DNA of 64,000 nt from Aphelocoma coerulescens (GCF_041296385.1 NC_091019.1:9819264-9883263), one strand, 5' to 3'; shown: positions 1 to 11,689, counted from the first letter of the stretch. The notes: generated by a model from the sequence alone, not told the origin. A program made the numbers and translations.

Positions 1-1629
1 GGGAAACATTCTAGTCCACTGAGAATGTCTTAGGTCAAATATGTTTGTATTCAAAAAGGTACAGCAGCTTTAAGTTGATTGCTTAAGTAGCTTTGTTTAT
101 TGTAAACAGTCCTTAGCACAGTTTTCATTATTCATTATTTCATTTATTTCATGCACATCTTCTTACACCACATCTCTTACTTAATTATCTCAAATCTCCA
201 CTAAAAGACATGAATAACCATATTTGGTTTCTCCTTGCCCTATTCCTCTTTCCAGGAGCACTGTCACAAATACAGCCTGGCTAAAGAGAATGAGGAGAAA
301 AAGGAGTCTAGGCATATGTGGTGTTACTTGTTTTGGCTAAAGAAGAAGCATTTCTTGGGTTTTTGAGCAAAAGGTAAGGCAGGCTGTTAACATCCTTACC
401 TCCTATGACATTCTGTTGAACAAATATTGTGCAATTATAAATCTTAACAGTATTAATCCAGTATTGCTATAATTATGGAATTATATGATCACCTCTGTTG
501 CTTGCAAAACAACATGCACAGATTTCTAAATCATGCAGACTATTTATTTTAATTAAATGAAAACTACCTCAATATCTTTCATGGATATTGCTATTTAAGG
601 CTACTGAACATAATACTAAATTTATACTTTTTTGGTCTCTTATGGTTAATGTTCTAGGGGTCTTCATTTCTATTACATTGCTATTAGTATGAGAGGATAT
701 GATAGGTCACTAATGAACAATTATCAGTTATGTACAATTAAATCTTGCATAGGAATATACTTGGATTTTAAGAGTAGCCAGTAGTATTTTACTCATATTC
801 CATTGTCTCTCATGGTAAATTTATCGCCTGTATTTACTCTAAGAGGCCAAATTAACAAATATAATTTGTTCAACTGACAGTCCTCCCAGACACTGATAAA
901 CAACTACATCTCTTAAAAACACTTGCAAAACAGTTTTTTGAATAGATAAAAACAGGTGAACTTACTAAGTCTTTATGGTCATGAAGCTCACCAAACTATT
1001 GGTATTTCAGCAGTAACAAATATGAAGACTTCCCCAAAAGAAAAAAAAAGCTACCTGGTTCTGTAAAATTATATTCTTCTTTACATCTCCAAGTAGAATA
1101 GGCAGTAAGTTTCAAGCATATATTCACATTTATATTAATGTGTTACTTTCAAAAACGCAGACTGGGAGAGAGTTTCTGCAAACTGTACTTCCACTTGATA
1201 GTGCTTATCGATACACTTACAGATAATTCCACAGATTTTATGACATTTATGACACTCAGCACAGTAAAACACATGCTTGAAGTCTTTCCTCTTCTTCTAT
1301 AATTCCACTATATTTCCAGCTCACTTCCCCAGAAGAGATCTCATTGTCTAAGAAGAATTTAGGGAAAATTCTTACATAAGGACCAACTGCTTAAAAATAT
1401 TTTAAACCTGACTTGAAAATTAGCAATAATAGCTATGAACAAAAGAATGTTTTTAAGGGCAACAGTTTCCAAAAATTTACATGTGACATTATGATTTTCA
1501 AAATAAAGTAGGGTAATATTAAAAGCAATCATCTTTGAAAAGCAAAACTAATAATTCCTCTGTGAGCAAAAAATTTGGGAGCAACAGATTTCCAACTCAT
1601 ACAAACATATAAAAATGTGAAAATTGTAG
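1..1629. other. Unique AT-rich DNA, no gene seen
   Basis: No open frame of note and no recognisable repeat. The one structure worth naming is a strong splice acceptor tract ending at 255 paired with a donor at 374, which would bound a 118-nt exon. It is treated as a finding because nothing else supports transcription. Confidence 0.6.
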
Positions 1630-1811
1630 ATATTATATAATATTATATTATATATATTATATATTATTATATGTTATATATTATATATTATATATTATAT
1701 ATTATATATTATATATTATATATTATATATTATATATTATATATTATATATTATATATTATATATTATATATTATATATTATATTATATATTATATATTA
1801 TATATATATAA
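1630..1811. repeat. AT-only heptamer minisatellite (TTATATA)n
   Basis: From 1674 to 1778 the sequence is 15 perfect head-to-tail copies of the 7-mer TTATATA. The flanks on both sides (1630-1673 and 1779-1811) are degenerate versions, including one 5-bp unit at 1779-1783. The whole tract is A and T apart from one G at 1673. Such arrays arise by replication slippage, are self-complementary enough to form hairpins, and are usually length-variable between individuals. The perfect core suggests recent expansion or ongoing homogenisation. Confidence 0.95.
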
Positions 1812-1842
1812 ATGTGAAATTAACTCTGCCTTTTAGGAGCAC

Positions 1843-1867
1843 AATTATAGTTCTAAGAACTATAATT
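1843..1867. repeat. 25-bp palindrome, 12-bp perfect arms
   Basis: The arm AATTATAGTTCT is followed by a single A and then by its exact reverse complement. It begins 32 bp past the AT minisatellite. Neither flanking base extends the symmetry. It could extrude as a cruciform or, if transcribed, fold into a tight hairpin. No function is known. Confidence 0.9.
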
Positions 1868-4800
1868 AGCAAAGCCTGAGCTAAAACAGGCTCATTGGCT
1901 ATGGAGGTTTGAGCACCTGACTAAAATCATGAACCGCTACTGGCAGACATAAAGGAACAATTTCATTAGTTAAAGGAAGCTTCTAGCATGTTTTAGCTAG
2001 TGTGGAAACTCTTTCTCCAGCCATCCATGTTTCCCTTGAATACCCAAGGCATTAGCAAATTTCTAAATACATGCTTTCTGTGACAACTTACTGACAAATT
2101 AAAAAGTATAGTTTGAACTTGGGTCCCTCAATACTGTCATCTATCAACTCAAAATAGAACATCATTATCTCCTATTAGATTATTCTCCTGTTAATTGGAC
2201 TAATCACTAGCTCAAAAACAAGGACCAACAGACAAGAAAATAGAAACTATGTATCCTTTGATAATTTTAAGGCGGGATGACAGGCCCTACCAAACCTTCC
2301 AAAATGCCGACTTCCTTCCACTAGCGTAACTCCAGCTGTGCTTCTAGGAGCAGCAAGCAGAACTGCCGAATAACACACGCAGAATAACCTGCACAGCCTG
2401 AGATCTGACTGGAAATGCAGAGTGATGCATATGCCACAGGGTGCCTGGACTGTGCTTCCCAGCCACGGCAGATATTCAGGAAAAAAGTTGTAAAGGCAAC
2501 TGTGTGACCAACAAAGACGGACTTCTTGAGCACAGACCTCATTGGACTGGTACAGCTGGGAAATTGTAACTTGTTTGCTTCTATCCTGTCAAGGGATGCA
2601 GAAATTTGTGCCTTTTTGTGGGAATTAACTAAGATTATAGCTCAATCTTTTAATTTGTGTAAACCAACAGGATGTGTATCATCAAACTTTAGCTACTTGA
2701 ACTAAAAGAAAAACATTATGGTCTCTACAGATGATCAAAGAAGACAAAAGAGTTACTTACATGTTCATCCATCACATTCATTAGTCCATTACACACATTG
2801 ATCCTTCACTTACTAAAGTAAATACCACATGGTGTTGAACATCTCAATGTAAAGCTCAGTGAGGAATCCAGTTAATGACTGCTAACAGGAATAATCAGGC
2901 AGAAGAGATAGCTAATATACACTCACATCTGGAGCCAGTGAATGACTGTACTTGCACTGCAGATGACATGCAAGTCTCTAAGGAAAAGGAAATCAAATTA
3001 ATATTTCAATATTAAGCCAGTTACACATATTAGAGTTGTGAATAAGCAAAATAATGAAAAAAAAAAGTGATTCAGCTCTTCATCTGAGAAAATTGCCAAT
3101 TTCTGGCCTAAGCATCCAACCCTAGTGTTCATTGTTTAACGTGGATCTGATATGAAATAATGAAGTAGGCAATCATAAATGAGGCCAGGAACAATTATGC
3201 TCCAATTATTCCTATGTGTAAAGCTGCAGAAAAATATCATGGGCCAAATTAACTGCTAATGATTTCCCAATGATGGTCCCCAGCTCTACAGCAGCAGACT
3301 ACAACTACAACATTCTCTGGAGTCTCAGATATTGGAGGACTAAACTCCAGTCTGTGTCCATAAGTGAACTGCTGCCACCTGTCCTGTAGGCTTACTTCTG
3401 CCTGCAAAAGCTACAGGGATCTTTCATGCTTGCACTCAAAGCAAGGGTTTTTTTACAAGGGATTTGTGAATAATTATTCTTATAGTTAATTGTCCAAACT
3501 GCCATGTTAAAAAGAAATTCAATGTACTCCAGAATTAATTTTTCTTTTATATTTGCTGATAAAATTAAAAAGGAGGGAATCAAATTTATTTTCAAATATA
3601 ATACTCTCATTCAACATAAGCATAAAGTTATATTTAGAAGATTCTCATCATTTTCATTATCCTTTTTAACTCCTGAGCACTGTCAGTCTCAGATGTCCCT
3701 CTCCTTTTTCTCCTAGTTCATGTTCTCTGCACTGAAGGGATTAACTTCTAAACTTAAAAAGCCAAACTCAGGTGTTCTCCTCCTAAATATTTTCTTCTTT
3801 AAAGACGTCTTCACAAGACTGACATATTTCCTTCTGAAAATTTTTTGAAAAGAAAGCAGCAGAAAGTATCTCTATTAATGTCAGAGAAACTACCTTGCAC
3901 ACTCATCATGTAAGCTTATGGAAAATTTAGTTCATAATTATTAAAACTCTGCATTTGTCACAGCTATAGAAGCAAAAAAGCTTCTATTCCAAAAAAGTAT
4001 CCCTCTGTGATGTTGTATCTACAAACATACAAATTAAACAAAGAATGCAACTAGACCATATTCACTGCAGAAACTGCAAGGGTGTCAAATGTGTAAAGCA
4101 ATTCTTCAGAGGTACAATGCTGGAGCTTGCCATGGCAACTCTTCGCACTTCTTCCCACTGATTTTTGGCAAGCATTTTTAATTTTTTTAAGCATTTTTAC
4201 TCCTTCCCTCCTAGCCTTTTTACCCCTTCACACAATATGAATGATATCACCAAAAAGTGAAGAGCATGCAAAATCATCAGATAGAAGATAGAAGACACAT
4301 CTAGCCCATAAATGCTGTAGTGCTGATGTTTTCACAAGCACAGCAGTCCAGCCAGCAACAAAAGCCTTTCTTTCCTGTAGAAGACATTGTATGTTGTTGA
4401 GCTGTTAATGTTTACTGAAGAGCTTTCTTTAAAGACCCTCTTTAAAAGGCTTGAGAGATCTGAGAGTTTATAATCTCTATTACTCCTGCAGACAAATTTT
4501 ATGCCAATAATCGCCTCTTTCTAAAGACCCAGCTTCCTTCCCTGCCCGTGCCTCTTGCTGCAGTCAAAGCATACAGGTGTCCTGATTAGTAACAGGAGGA
4601 TTCCTAAGATTAGGCTCCCAGAGTATCTTTAGTAAAAGGATTTAGAAAAAAGGCAGTCTTCTCCATCTGCACTGCAGTCACAATTTGTTCCACTCACAGT
4701 ATTTGCTGCTCTCTCCATACTATGCTGCATATGTCATGAATATTCCGGAGTGCCTGACTGCTCACCAGCTGAAGTTTTGAGTCTAAAGCCCCTCTAACAC

Positions 4801-7800
4801 GATGACACCATCAGAAATGTGTCTGTGACAAACCATGATGCATTAAATAATGATGCAATCTGCTGACAGGATTCTGTCAGCTAATAGGATTTCTGCCTGC
4901 AACTTTGAAATACTTGTGGGTTTGCTGCACAAGAGCACTTGTCTTAAATGTTTGACCAAGCAGTTAAAGGCAGCACCAATGTGCCATTTTTCTGTGATCA
5001 AGCACACGGGTGAAATTGAAGAGTGGAGTTTTCACAGGATCAGAGCCTGCCTCTGGCTCCTTTGTGAGTCCCATGAAACACTTCCCTGCATTTAGTGGGT
5101 ATAAATGGTTGTTACTCTACCACAGTTATTCATTTCCCTGTAGGAGGTGCGATTGGTCGCCAGGGATGGCACTGCTCCTTAGGTCATGTGGCAAAGGTAC
5201 ATGCCCCAGGACTTGCCCTCAGACTCAAGTACTCCCAAACACTTAAGGACACAGGACATACCTGACTGCTGCAGAATCAAAAAGGAGGAAAGTTCACAAG
5301 GTCTATGATCAGAATTTCCTCAGACTAAAAATCCTATCAACATGCTTCATCCATACCATGTATTATCATACTGTGCACGTTTATTAAGAGTAACACAGTT
5401 GCTGCTTTTGAACAGAGTCAGAGCTCAGACCTTTCGTTTTGTTCCTCTTTTCATTCTTGCACAGGAAACAGAAGAAAATTCTTAGATGAGCATTTCAGAC
5501 TATACAGATCAAAAGTAACACATGGGTGAAAATACATTCCCAGAGCACTGGTACAAGGTGCTGCATATGAAGCATACTTTAATAAGTCCATGGCTGCCAT
5601 TCCAAACATTTCCTTAGTATATCCTCATGGAGAAAATGTTACAGAAATGTAAAACCAATAGAAGGGCTAAATAATTACACTGGAGCCTATGTCTGAAACA
5701 TAAATTTTATTCTTTTGTATGCTTTTAGTGAATAAAAGACTGTATGTCAGGCACAATAGTTTTATGTCTTAAAGAGCAGGGGAACACAATCTGTAGTTCC
5801 TTAGTAAACATACAGCAACTGCAAACAGCAAATTGGACAGAGATTAATTTAGACAGCAGTGACCATAATGAATGAAACAAATGCCAAGTCATTACCAATG
5901 GCTGAAAAAAAACAGCGAAGACTTTACTGGTTTGTTAGTTCAGGTTTATCAGCATATTTGTCAAAGTACACAAAGTACATTGCCAAAGATGGCTGCTCTT
6001 CACAGCCTCTTCCTGCTGCGAATTAACAGCATTGCTCTTTTCTTTAGAGGTAAGCGTGGTGTTGGGGAGGAGACTACCAGAGGGATCAGTAAATATTTTA
6101 CATGAGCAACTCACTTATATATTTGCAGGGAGAAATCTCACTTCTACTGCTGGGAATTTGGTTCCTAGTACTTACAGAGAAAAATTAGGACCTACAACAT
6201 TTTTATTATAGTAAATGATAGCTTTGTTATTAACCACACAGAAATGGTAAGACTGGAAAAAGTTCAAGTACTGCATAAACAAGGAAAACATAAAGACTAG
6301 GTAGGTATGTTTATTTCTCTATCTATAGATGAGAAAGGCAGAGCAAAATGTGGAAAGAAGGGGGTGAATACATTCATGCATAAGCAGTGTTTTTCAAGGG
6401 CCAGTGCAGGACCTAAAAGCCATGTAAAATGGATGAAAATCCTAAGCTTTATGGCTTCAACACCAAACATACTATCTAAATAATGAATGAGATTGTGTCA
6501 ATATTCTGCTCATTTTATTCAAAAGGCAGAGACTGGACTTGATCAACACTAAAATATGTCATAGACAGAATGGGATATATAATAGAATGGGAACTGATAA
6601 CTGCATTGCTATCAATCAGTTGCTGAAAGCAGTACTCAAAACATTGGCTGTAGCTGCCTTGTGCCAGACAAAAAGCACAACTAGTAACAGAAGATGAGAG
6701 GAACACACTGGACTAGGCTCCTTGCAAGAGTCCACCAATGGAGAACTGTTGCATGTACACAAATAAATTAGTTCAGCTTGGGAATTTTCTCCCCTTCACC
6801 TCTTTTCATTGACAGTAAATCTAGTAAAACCAGTAAATTGCACGGATAGTCAAAAAGCTGTCATGCTATGTGGCTTCATTTTCATGGACTATTTAACATA
6901 GCAGAGGACAGTGCATCATTGTGCTCAACACAAAAACTCTTCTGCAGATGCAGCACACTTGGAAAATTTGGTGTGCAAGACAGATTTCTGGTTTTACTTA
7001 CAGCCTAGTCTGTGGTCACATACAGCCACAAGGAAATTCAGAACAGTGCCAGCACAACACAAAATTTGCAAGGTCTATTTTAGTACAGACTTAATAACCA
7101 AATTTGCTTTAAAGCTTATTCCTCCATTGCTTATCTTTTTAACATCTGAAATAATTTCACACAACCACAAAGGTGTAAAAGTAAATCTAAAAAATAATAA
7201 AAATAGAAAAAGGTACTTGGATATAATGCCTTTAGAGAGCAGTGCTGTTATAACCCCTCACAAGCACTCTTGGGTAATGAAATGATGTGTCTGATATTGG
7301 AGAGTAAACATGGCATTTTATTGAAAGATGGTACAAAAGAATTGTATTGATATGATATGGCAAAATTATTAAGTACATGATAAAAATCCATAAAAATATA
7401 CACTTCCAGACTTCTGTACTCAATAAAATTGCTGTTGATTCATCACCTGCTGTAAGATAACTGAACTGATTTCAGTAATTCTTTATTGCAACCTACTTGT
7501 GCTTTCCCAGGCTATTTATAGGAAAGACATGAGTTTCTGCAATTATACTTTGTCATTTGAATAAGACTAGTGAATTTGAACCCTACTTTTTTTTTCTGTA
7601 TATCTTGAGAAGCATGCAACGATGCAAATCCTTTTCCTGATTACACCAATCATTCAATCTTTAAGAAAAAAAATATAATTTGTTATGATACAAGGATCAT
7701 GTTTTAAGGAAAACATTGTATTCATTTAATCAAATGAGGTCTGGTTTTATCTGAGGAGGGAAGATATAATGAAAAACCTCACAACCACTTCATGCTTTCA

Positions 7801-7951
7801 TAGTAAAAAAGCACCACTGAATCAAAAAACATGTTAAAGGTTACAAGGAAATGCATGACATGAGTTAACTTGTATTTACAGGTTATCTACCCTTGAGAAA
7901 TAACAAATCTCCACCTGTTTTCCTTTAAGCACTGCAAATTGTTCTTTTAAG
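1868..7951. other. Unique DNA, no gene seen
   Basis: About 6 kb of non-repetitive, AT-rich sequence. The longest open frame (6911-7285, plus strand, 124 codons) has no recognisable domain and a composition expected of noncoding DNA. GC content rises slightly at 2280-2530 and 4740-5260 without any repeat or exon signature I can name. Confidence 0.6.
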
Positions 7952-8088
7952 AAATCACAGAATATTCTGAGCTGGAAGGGACCCACAGGGATCCTTGAGT
8001 CCAGCTCTTAAGTGAATACCCCACACAGGTTCTGAACCCATGGACTTGGCAGTATTAGCATCATGCTTTAAACAACTGAGCTAATCAC
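7952..8088 (-). mobile_element. tRNA-Ile-headed SINE with CR1-like tail (TguSINE1 type)
   Basis: Read on the minus strand, this starts with a tRNA-like head (8087 down to about 8021). The A-box region TAGCTCAGTTG is followed by the anticodon-side stretch GATGCTAATACTGCCAAG, which closely matches tRNA-Ile, and by a B box GGTTCAGAACC. The 3' part (about 8018-7952) is the CR1-like tail ending in ATTCTGTGATT, the terminus recognised by CR1 reverse transcriptase. Elements with this structure are non-autonomous retroposons transcribed by RNA polymerase III and mobilised by CR1; I know the family from songbirds. The copy is full-length but diverged, so it is probably old and silent. It is not a tRNA gene: the acceptor stem is missing and the CR1 tail is attached. 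Confidence 0.85.
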
Positions 8089-9094
8089 AGTGGTGTAAGA
8101 CAGCAATGGCTGGGAGTCTCAGTGTCTCTCCTAAAAGAAAAATGGGCAAAATTCTGCCTTTATGTCGGAGTTCACACGTTACATATGTATCTGCTGAACA
8201 TTTATGCCATTATCAGTTTAACACCGCAATCATAGCCTGGTGTTAATAATTCAACATAATGGTATATACAATTTCTTGGTACAAATGAGCCCTGATTATA
8301 ACCATTCACATTTAGATTCCCATCTGCTACTTGCGATTTCTGTTCTGTTTGTAACATTTTTCTTCAGGTACAGTGCTGCATTGTAGCAGCAGATCTATAA
8401 TCATCTCCCTTCACAGCAGGCAGTGGGAGCACCTCATGCTTTTACACGTCTCAGTAATCATTTAGTCATATACATTAATAGTGAATGTATGTGCCCACTT
8501 ACCATCTTGTTGTAAAAATTTAAAACAATGAACAGTAAATTGGATAGAATTGCATCTTTAGGAAAAAGAAAACAACACAACAAAAAAATATTCTAAAGGG
8601 AAGGCAAAAAGGTTTTTTGAGAGCATAAAGCTGTCACGACAGGTGACTCATGTTGGGCTGCATTAGTCATATCGTAGCACATTATATAACCAGAAGCAAT
8701 TGACACAACATAAACTGACACATCACAACATAGCTTGTCAGCGGTGAGATGTATAAAGCTAGGCTTTTTAAAGAAAATACAGGGAAGAAAGTTTTGTGGG
8801 TTTTCTAAACACCACTCAGGAGGACAAAAAAAAATGGTGTGAAACATTCTGTTGTGAGTTATATTTTTGCAAGAACACATTCTGCTACCCTTAGTATTTT
8901 GAGGATTTGAATTGAGTAGACTTATTGATCTTGATCACTGAAGTCAGCTGAAATCCCAAACAGCTTAATGTTTTTCTTTAACAGCAAAATGGGTTAGGCA
9001 TATTTAGCAATTTTATCGTTTTCCTGTAGATGCCACATTACTGCCTGGTCTCCGAAATGACCTCCAGATGCCCCCCTGGGTTAAAGTGCAGCTA
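8089..9094. other. Unique AT-rich DNA, no gene seen
   Basis: This is about 1 kb with almost no CpG (3 in the 540 bp at 8461-9000) and no repeat signature. It ends in a pyrimidine-rich run TCGTTTTCCTGTAG at 9017-9030, which resembles a splice acceptor just before the GC-rich island. Confidence 0.6.
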
Positions 9095-9560
9095 CCCGGG
9101 TGCACAGACCCGGCTTGCGGCTCTGGAGAGCCCACACAGGCCGCGCTGTCCCAAACCACACATCGGAGATTCCGCAGGGAGCTGTAAATCCAGCCGGGAT
9201 TTACCAGCGGCGCCCGGGCCGAGGGACCCGCAGAAGCGGCCGGGCCGGCGTGGCCGCGGCCCTGAGGGGCGGGAAGGGCGGCCGGGCTGGCGGGCAGCCC
9301 CTGCCACGGCAGCTCGGGATCCTGGGGAGCAGGACCCTCCTGGCAGCTGACGGGAATCTCTCCCCGCGCTGGTAGAGAACTGGGAGGGAACGAACCCCAA
9401 AGGGGCAGGAGGGACAGCCGAGCACGCTCCCGTGTCCGCGCCCAGCCAGGTGTGGTCCCTGCCGAACCACGGGCGCTGAGGGGACCGGAGGCGCCCCCGG
9501 CCGCGGTGACAGTGCGAGGTGTGTCACCGCAGCCACAATCCAGCCGGAGCTGGTCAGCTG
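9095..9560. promoter_or_regulatory. Isolated CpG island, possible promoter
   Basis: Composition changes abruptly from AT-rich to strongly GC-rich. I counted about 46 CpG dinucleotides in 9061-9600, against 3 in 8461-9000. In birds and other vertebrates such unmethylated-type islands usually mark promoters. A GC box (GGGCGG at 9267-9272) fits that, and there is no clear TATA box. Several long open frames cross the island on both strands (for example 193 codons on the minus strand, 9013-9594), but GC-rich DNA is poor in stop codons and none of them resembles a known protein. The island could be the first exon and promoter of an unannotated noncoding or coding gene in either direction, an orphan island, or a GC-rich repeat I do not recognise. 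The CR1 insertion lies directly on its right edge. Confidence 0.7.
9266..9294 (+). other. G-quadruplex motif and GC box inside the CpG island
   Basis: On the plus strand, four G-runs occur at 9266-9269, 9271-9273, 9276-9278 and 9284-9286, with loops of 1, 2 and 5 bases. This meets the usual G3 with loops 1-7 rule, and a fifth run follows at 9292-9294. The first two runs overlap a GGGCGG Sp1-type box. G-quadruplex motifs are common in CpG-island promoters. Confidence 0.75.
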
Positions 9561-9640
9561 TGGACAGGCCGTTTCCCAGTGAATCAGACACCACATCCTG
9601 GCCAAACCCTGGGAGCTGCGCAAGGCTTGCTGCTGATGGG

Positions 9641-10262
9641 AATCACTGAATGGTTTGGGTTGGAAGGGATCTTACAAATCATTTAGTTCCAACACCCCTG
9701 CCAGGGGCAGCAACACCTTCCACTAGACCAGGATGCTCAGAGCCCCATCCAACCTGGCTTTGAACAGTTCCAGGGATGATGTGTCCACAATTTCTCTGGG
9801 CAGCCTGCTTCAGTGCCTCACCACACTCACAGCCAAGGATTTCTTCCAGATATCTAACCTAAATTTCCCCTCTTTCAGACTGAATGCATCACTCCTTGTC
9901 CTATTACTACAGTTCCTGATGAAGAGTCTTTCAGTTTCCCTGTAGGTCCCTTCAGATACTGAAAAGATGCTAAGAGGTCTCCATGCAACCTACTCTTCTC
10001 CGGGCTGAGCAGCTGCAATTCTCTCAGCCTGCCCTTGGAGGGGAAATTCTCTTAGCCCCCTTATCAACTTCATGATCCTCCTCTGCACTTGCTCCAAGAG
10101 TCCCATGTCTTTCTTATGCTGGGGATACAAGAAATGTAAGAGAGTAATAGAGGGGGAGGATCACCTCCCACAACCTGGCCACACTCCTTTTGAATAATCC
10201 TGCCAGCCCAGGAGCTGCTGGTTTCCCTCTTCTGTAAGCCACATATCAATATTTTCATATGG
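9641..10262 (-). mobile_element. CR1 LINE, 5'-truncated copy
   Basis: The plus strand begins with the reversed CR1 3' terminus (AATCACTGAATGGTTTGGG, then TTGGAAGGGATC) and continues through the well-known antisense CR1 text (CCCATCCAACCTGGCTTTG, TTCCAGGGATGATG, TCTAACCTAAATTTCCCC). It fades out near 10262. The minus strand therefore carries the end of CR1 ORF2. About 9740-9860 translates to a C-terminal stretch containing RLDIWKKS and RLPREIVDTSSLE, where a stop replaces the tryptophan normally found before the N-R-L-P-R motif. The copy is dead: it lacks the endonuclease and most of the reverse transcriptase through 5' truncation, as is usual for CR1. Its 3' end points towards the CpG island, about 80 bp away. 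Confidence 0.92.
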
Positions 10263-11617
10263 GGCTGCAATTCAGGAGGTACGGACTTCAAATGGATGTG
10301 GAAGTGAGTCTGTGTATCTGCACAAACATCTCTGATGGGCTCTTGAAGGGAAGGACCACATTTCAGCTGTGTCAGGGAATGACAGTCTCTCCTCAGAGCC
10401 TCTCTTACAGTTCACTGGGCTAATCTGGGTACTTAATAAAAAATGTACTGTGACAGCTTCCAAATTCCTGCTCTTAGGATGATGAATTTGAAATAGTTTA
10501 TCATTGCTACTATTTCTGGCATCATCTCTGAGCTTCACAGACATAATTAGAAGGCAGACTGGTGGAGGACAGATTGCATCCTATGTTCACACTCATGAAC
10601 ATACAAAGGTTTTTTTGTTGTCTTTCATTAAAAATCTGCCTTCTTATGTAGCCTCTTCAGAGGATTAGTTAAATGCTGGAATACAAATAAATGGGAAATA
10701 GTTTTGAAATGCAGCTGTTCAAATTGCAAACCAGAGCCCACATATCCCTTAGAGATTAAACACAAGTCCAGTTCCATTTTCCAAACCTGGAAAACCTCAA
10801 GCCTACATAATAACACATCAAGTCACAAGGTACATCTGACATAAAAAGGAAAAATGCCAAGCTTAGGAACGTAATTTAGTTTATCCTAACATGCACACAG
10901 CCCCAGTGTTCAGTCACCGGCTCTGCAGAAATGTCAGGGATCAGTGGTGGGACAGGGCAGGGAAGCAATATGTGATACATTATGCTGAACCTCTGTGTTT
11001 TCTCAATTTCCCATACAGCAATCCACTTACCTCTGCGTGAATACAAATGCTTAACTAAAATCCCAGTCCAGGCAAAGTCTGGAGAGAATGTGAAGTGAGC
11101 CTGGAAGTTTGCAGAGGACACTGCTGTTCCCAGTAAGTGCAACTATTTCAGAATACAGAGACCTCACTACAGTCTGCCTGTCCAGGTAGAGGTTTATTTA
11201 CTAGTCATGACACCTCCTTCCTGGCAGAGGCAAGCATTTGGAAGGCAGGAGAAGCTTAAGCCATGGGGTGCTACTTGGAACACCGGATATTGATTTTAAT
11301 ATGATAAGCAGTGGCAGTCTCTAAGGTAGATATGATCAACCTTCTGATTTACAGTGCTTACCACAGGTCCACCTGTGGCATGGCCCAGCTCCTCCCTCCT
11401 TGCTTGGAACTTTATAAAGACAGTAGCACTTCTATAATGAAAAAAACCAAATAATTAATGTGAAAAGATACTCGTGTGTCTTTGCAAATAACATGAGGTC
11501 TCTTCTATTATTCCACTTAGACTATATTCAATATTAATTTTTTGAATTACAAATTGTTACAAGAAAAAAACTGTAGAGATTTTTTCACTAATCACATTCA
11601 TTTTCTTGTTTTCTTTT
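10263..11617. other. Unique DNA, no gene seen
   Basis: Short open frames only. No recognised repeat, RNA gene or promoter. Confidence 0.6.
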
Positions 11618-11689
11618 CACAGAATCACAGAATATTCTGAGCTGGAAGGGACCCACAAGGACCATCAAATCAAACTCTTAAGCAAATGG
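11618..11689 (-). mobile_element. Truncated SINE (CR1-like tail only)
   Basis: About 70 bp are nearly identical to the tail of the SINEs at 7952 and 33044. They start with the reversed terminus CACAGAATCACAGAAT and run through TTCTGAGCTGGAAGGGACCC to AACTCTTAAGCAAATGG, after which similarity stops. The tRNA-derived head is missing, which is the 5' truncation expected when CR1 reverse transcription stops early. Alternatively it is a very short CR1 copy, because the tail is shared with that LINE. Confidence 0.8.

Noticed and set aside
6911..7285. 124-codon plus-strand open frame
   Set aside because: Low-information composition with a lysine/asparagine-rich end from AT-rich DNA. No known family.
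8021..8088. tRNA-Ile-like sequence
   Set aside because: It is the head of a SINE with a CR1-like tail. The acceptor stem is absent and the body diverged, so it is not a tRNA gene. The same holds for about 33107-33176.
9013..9594. 193-codon minus-strand open frame, and several plus-strand frames, in the GC-rich island
   Set aside because: GC-rich DNA has few stop codons, long frames occur here on both strands at once, and no translation resembles a known protein.
9327..9650. Possible direct repeat (GCTGACGGGAATC and GCTGATGGGAATC) bracketing part of the CpG island
   Set aside because: Only about 13 bp match, with one difference, and neither copy sits at an element end, so coincidence is the simpler reading.
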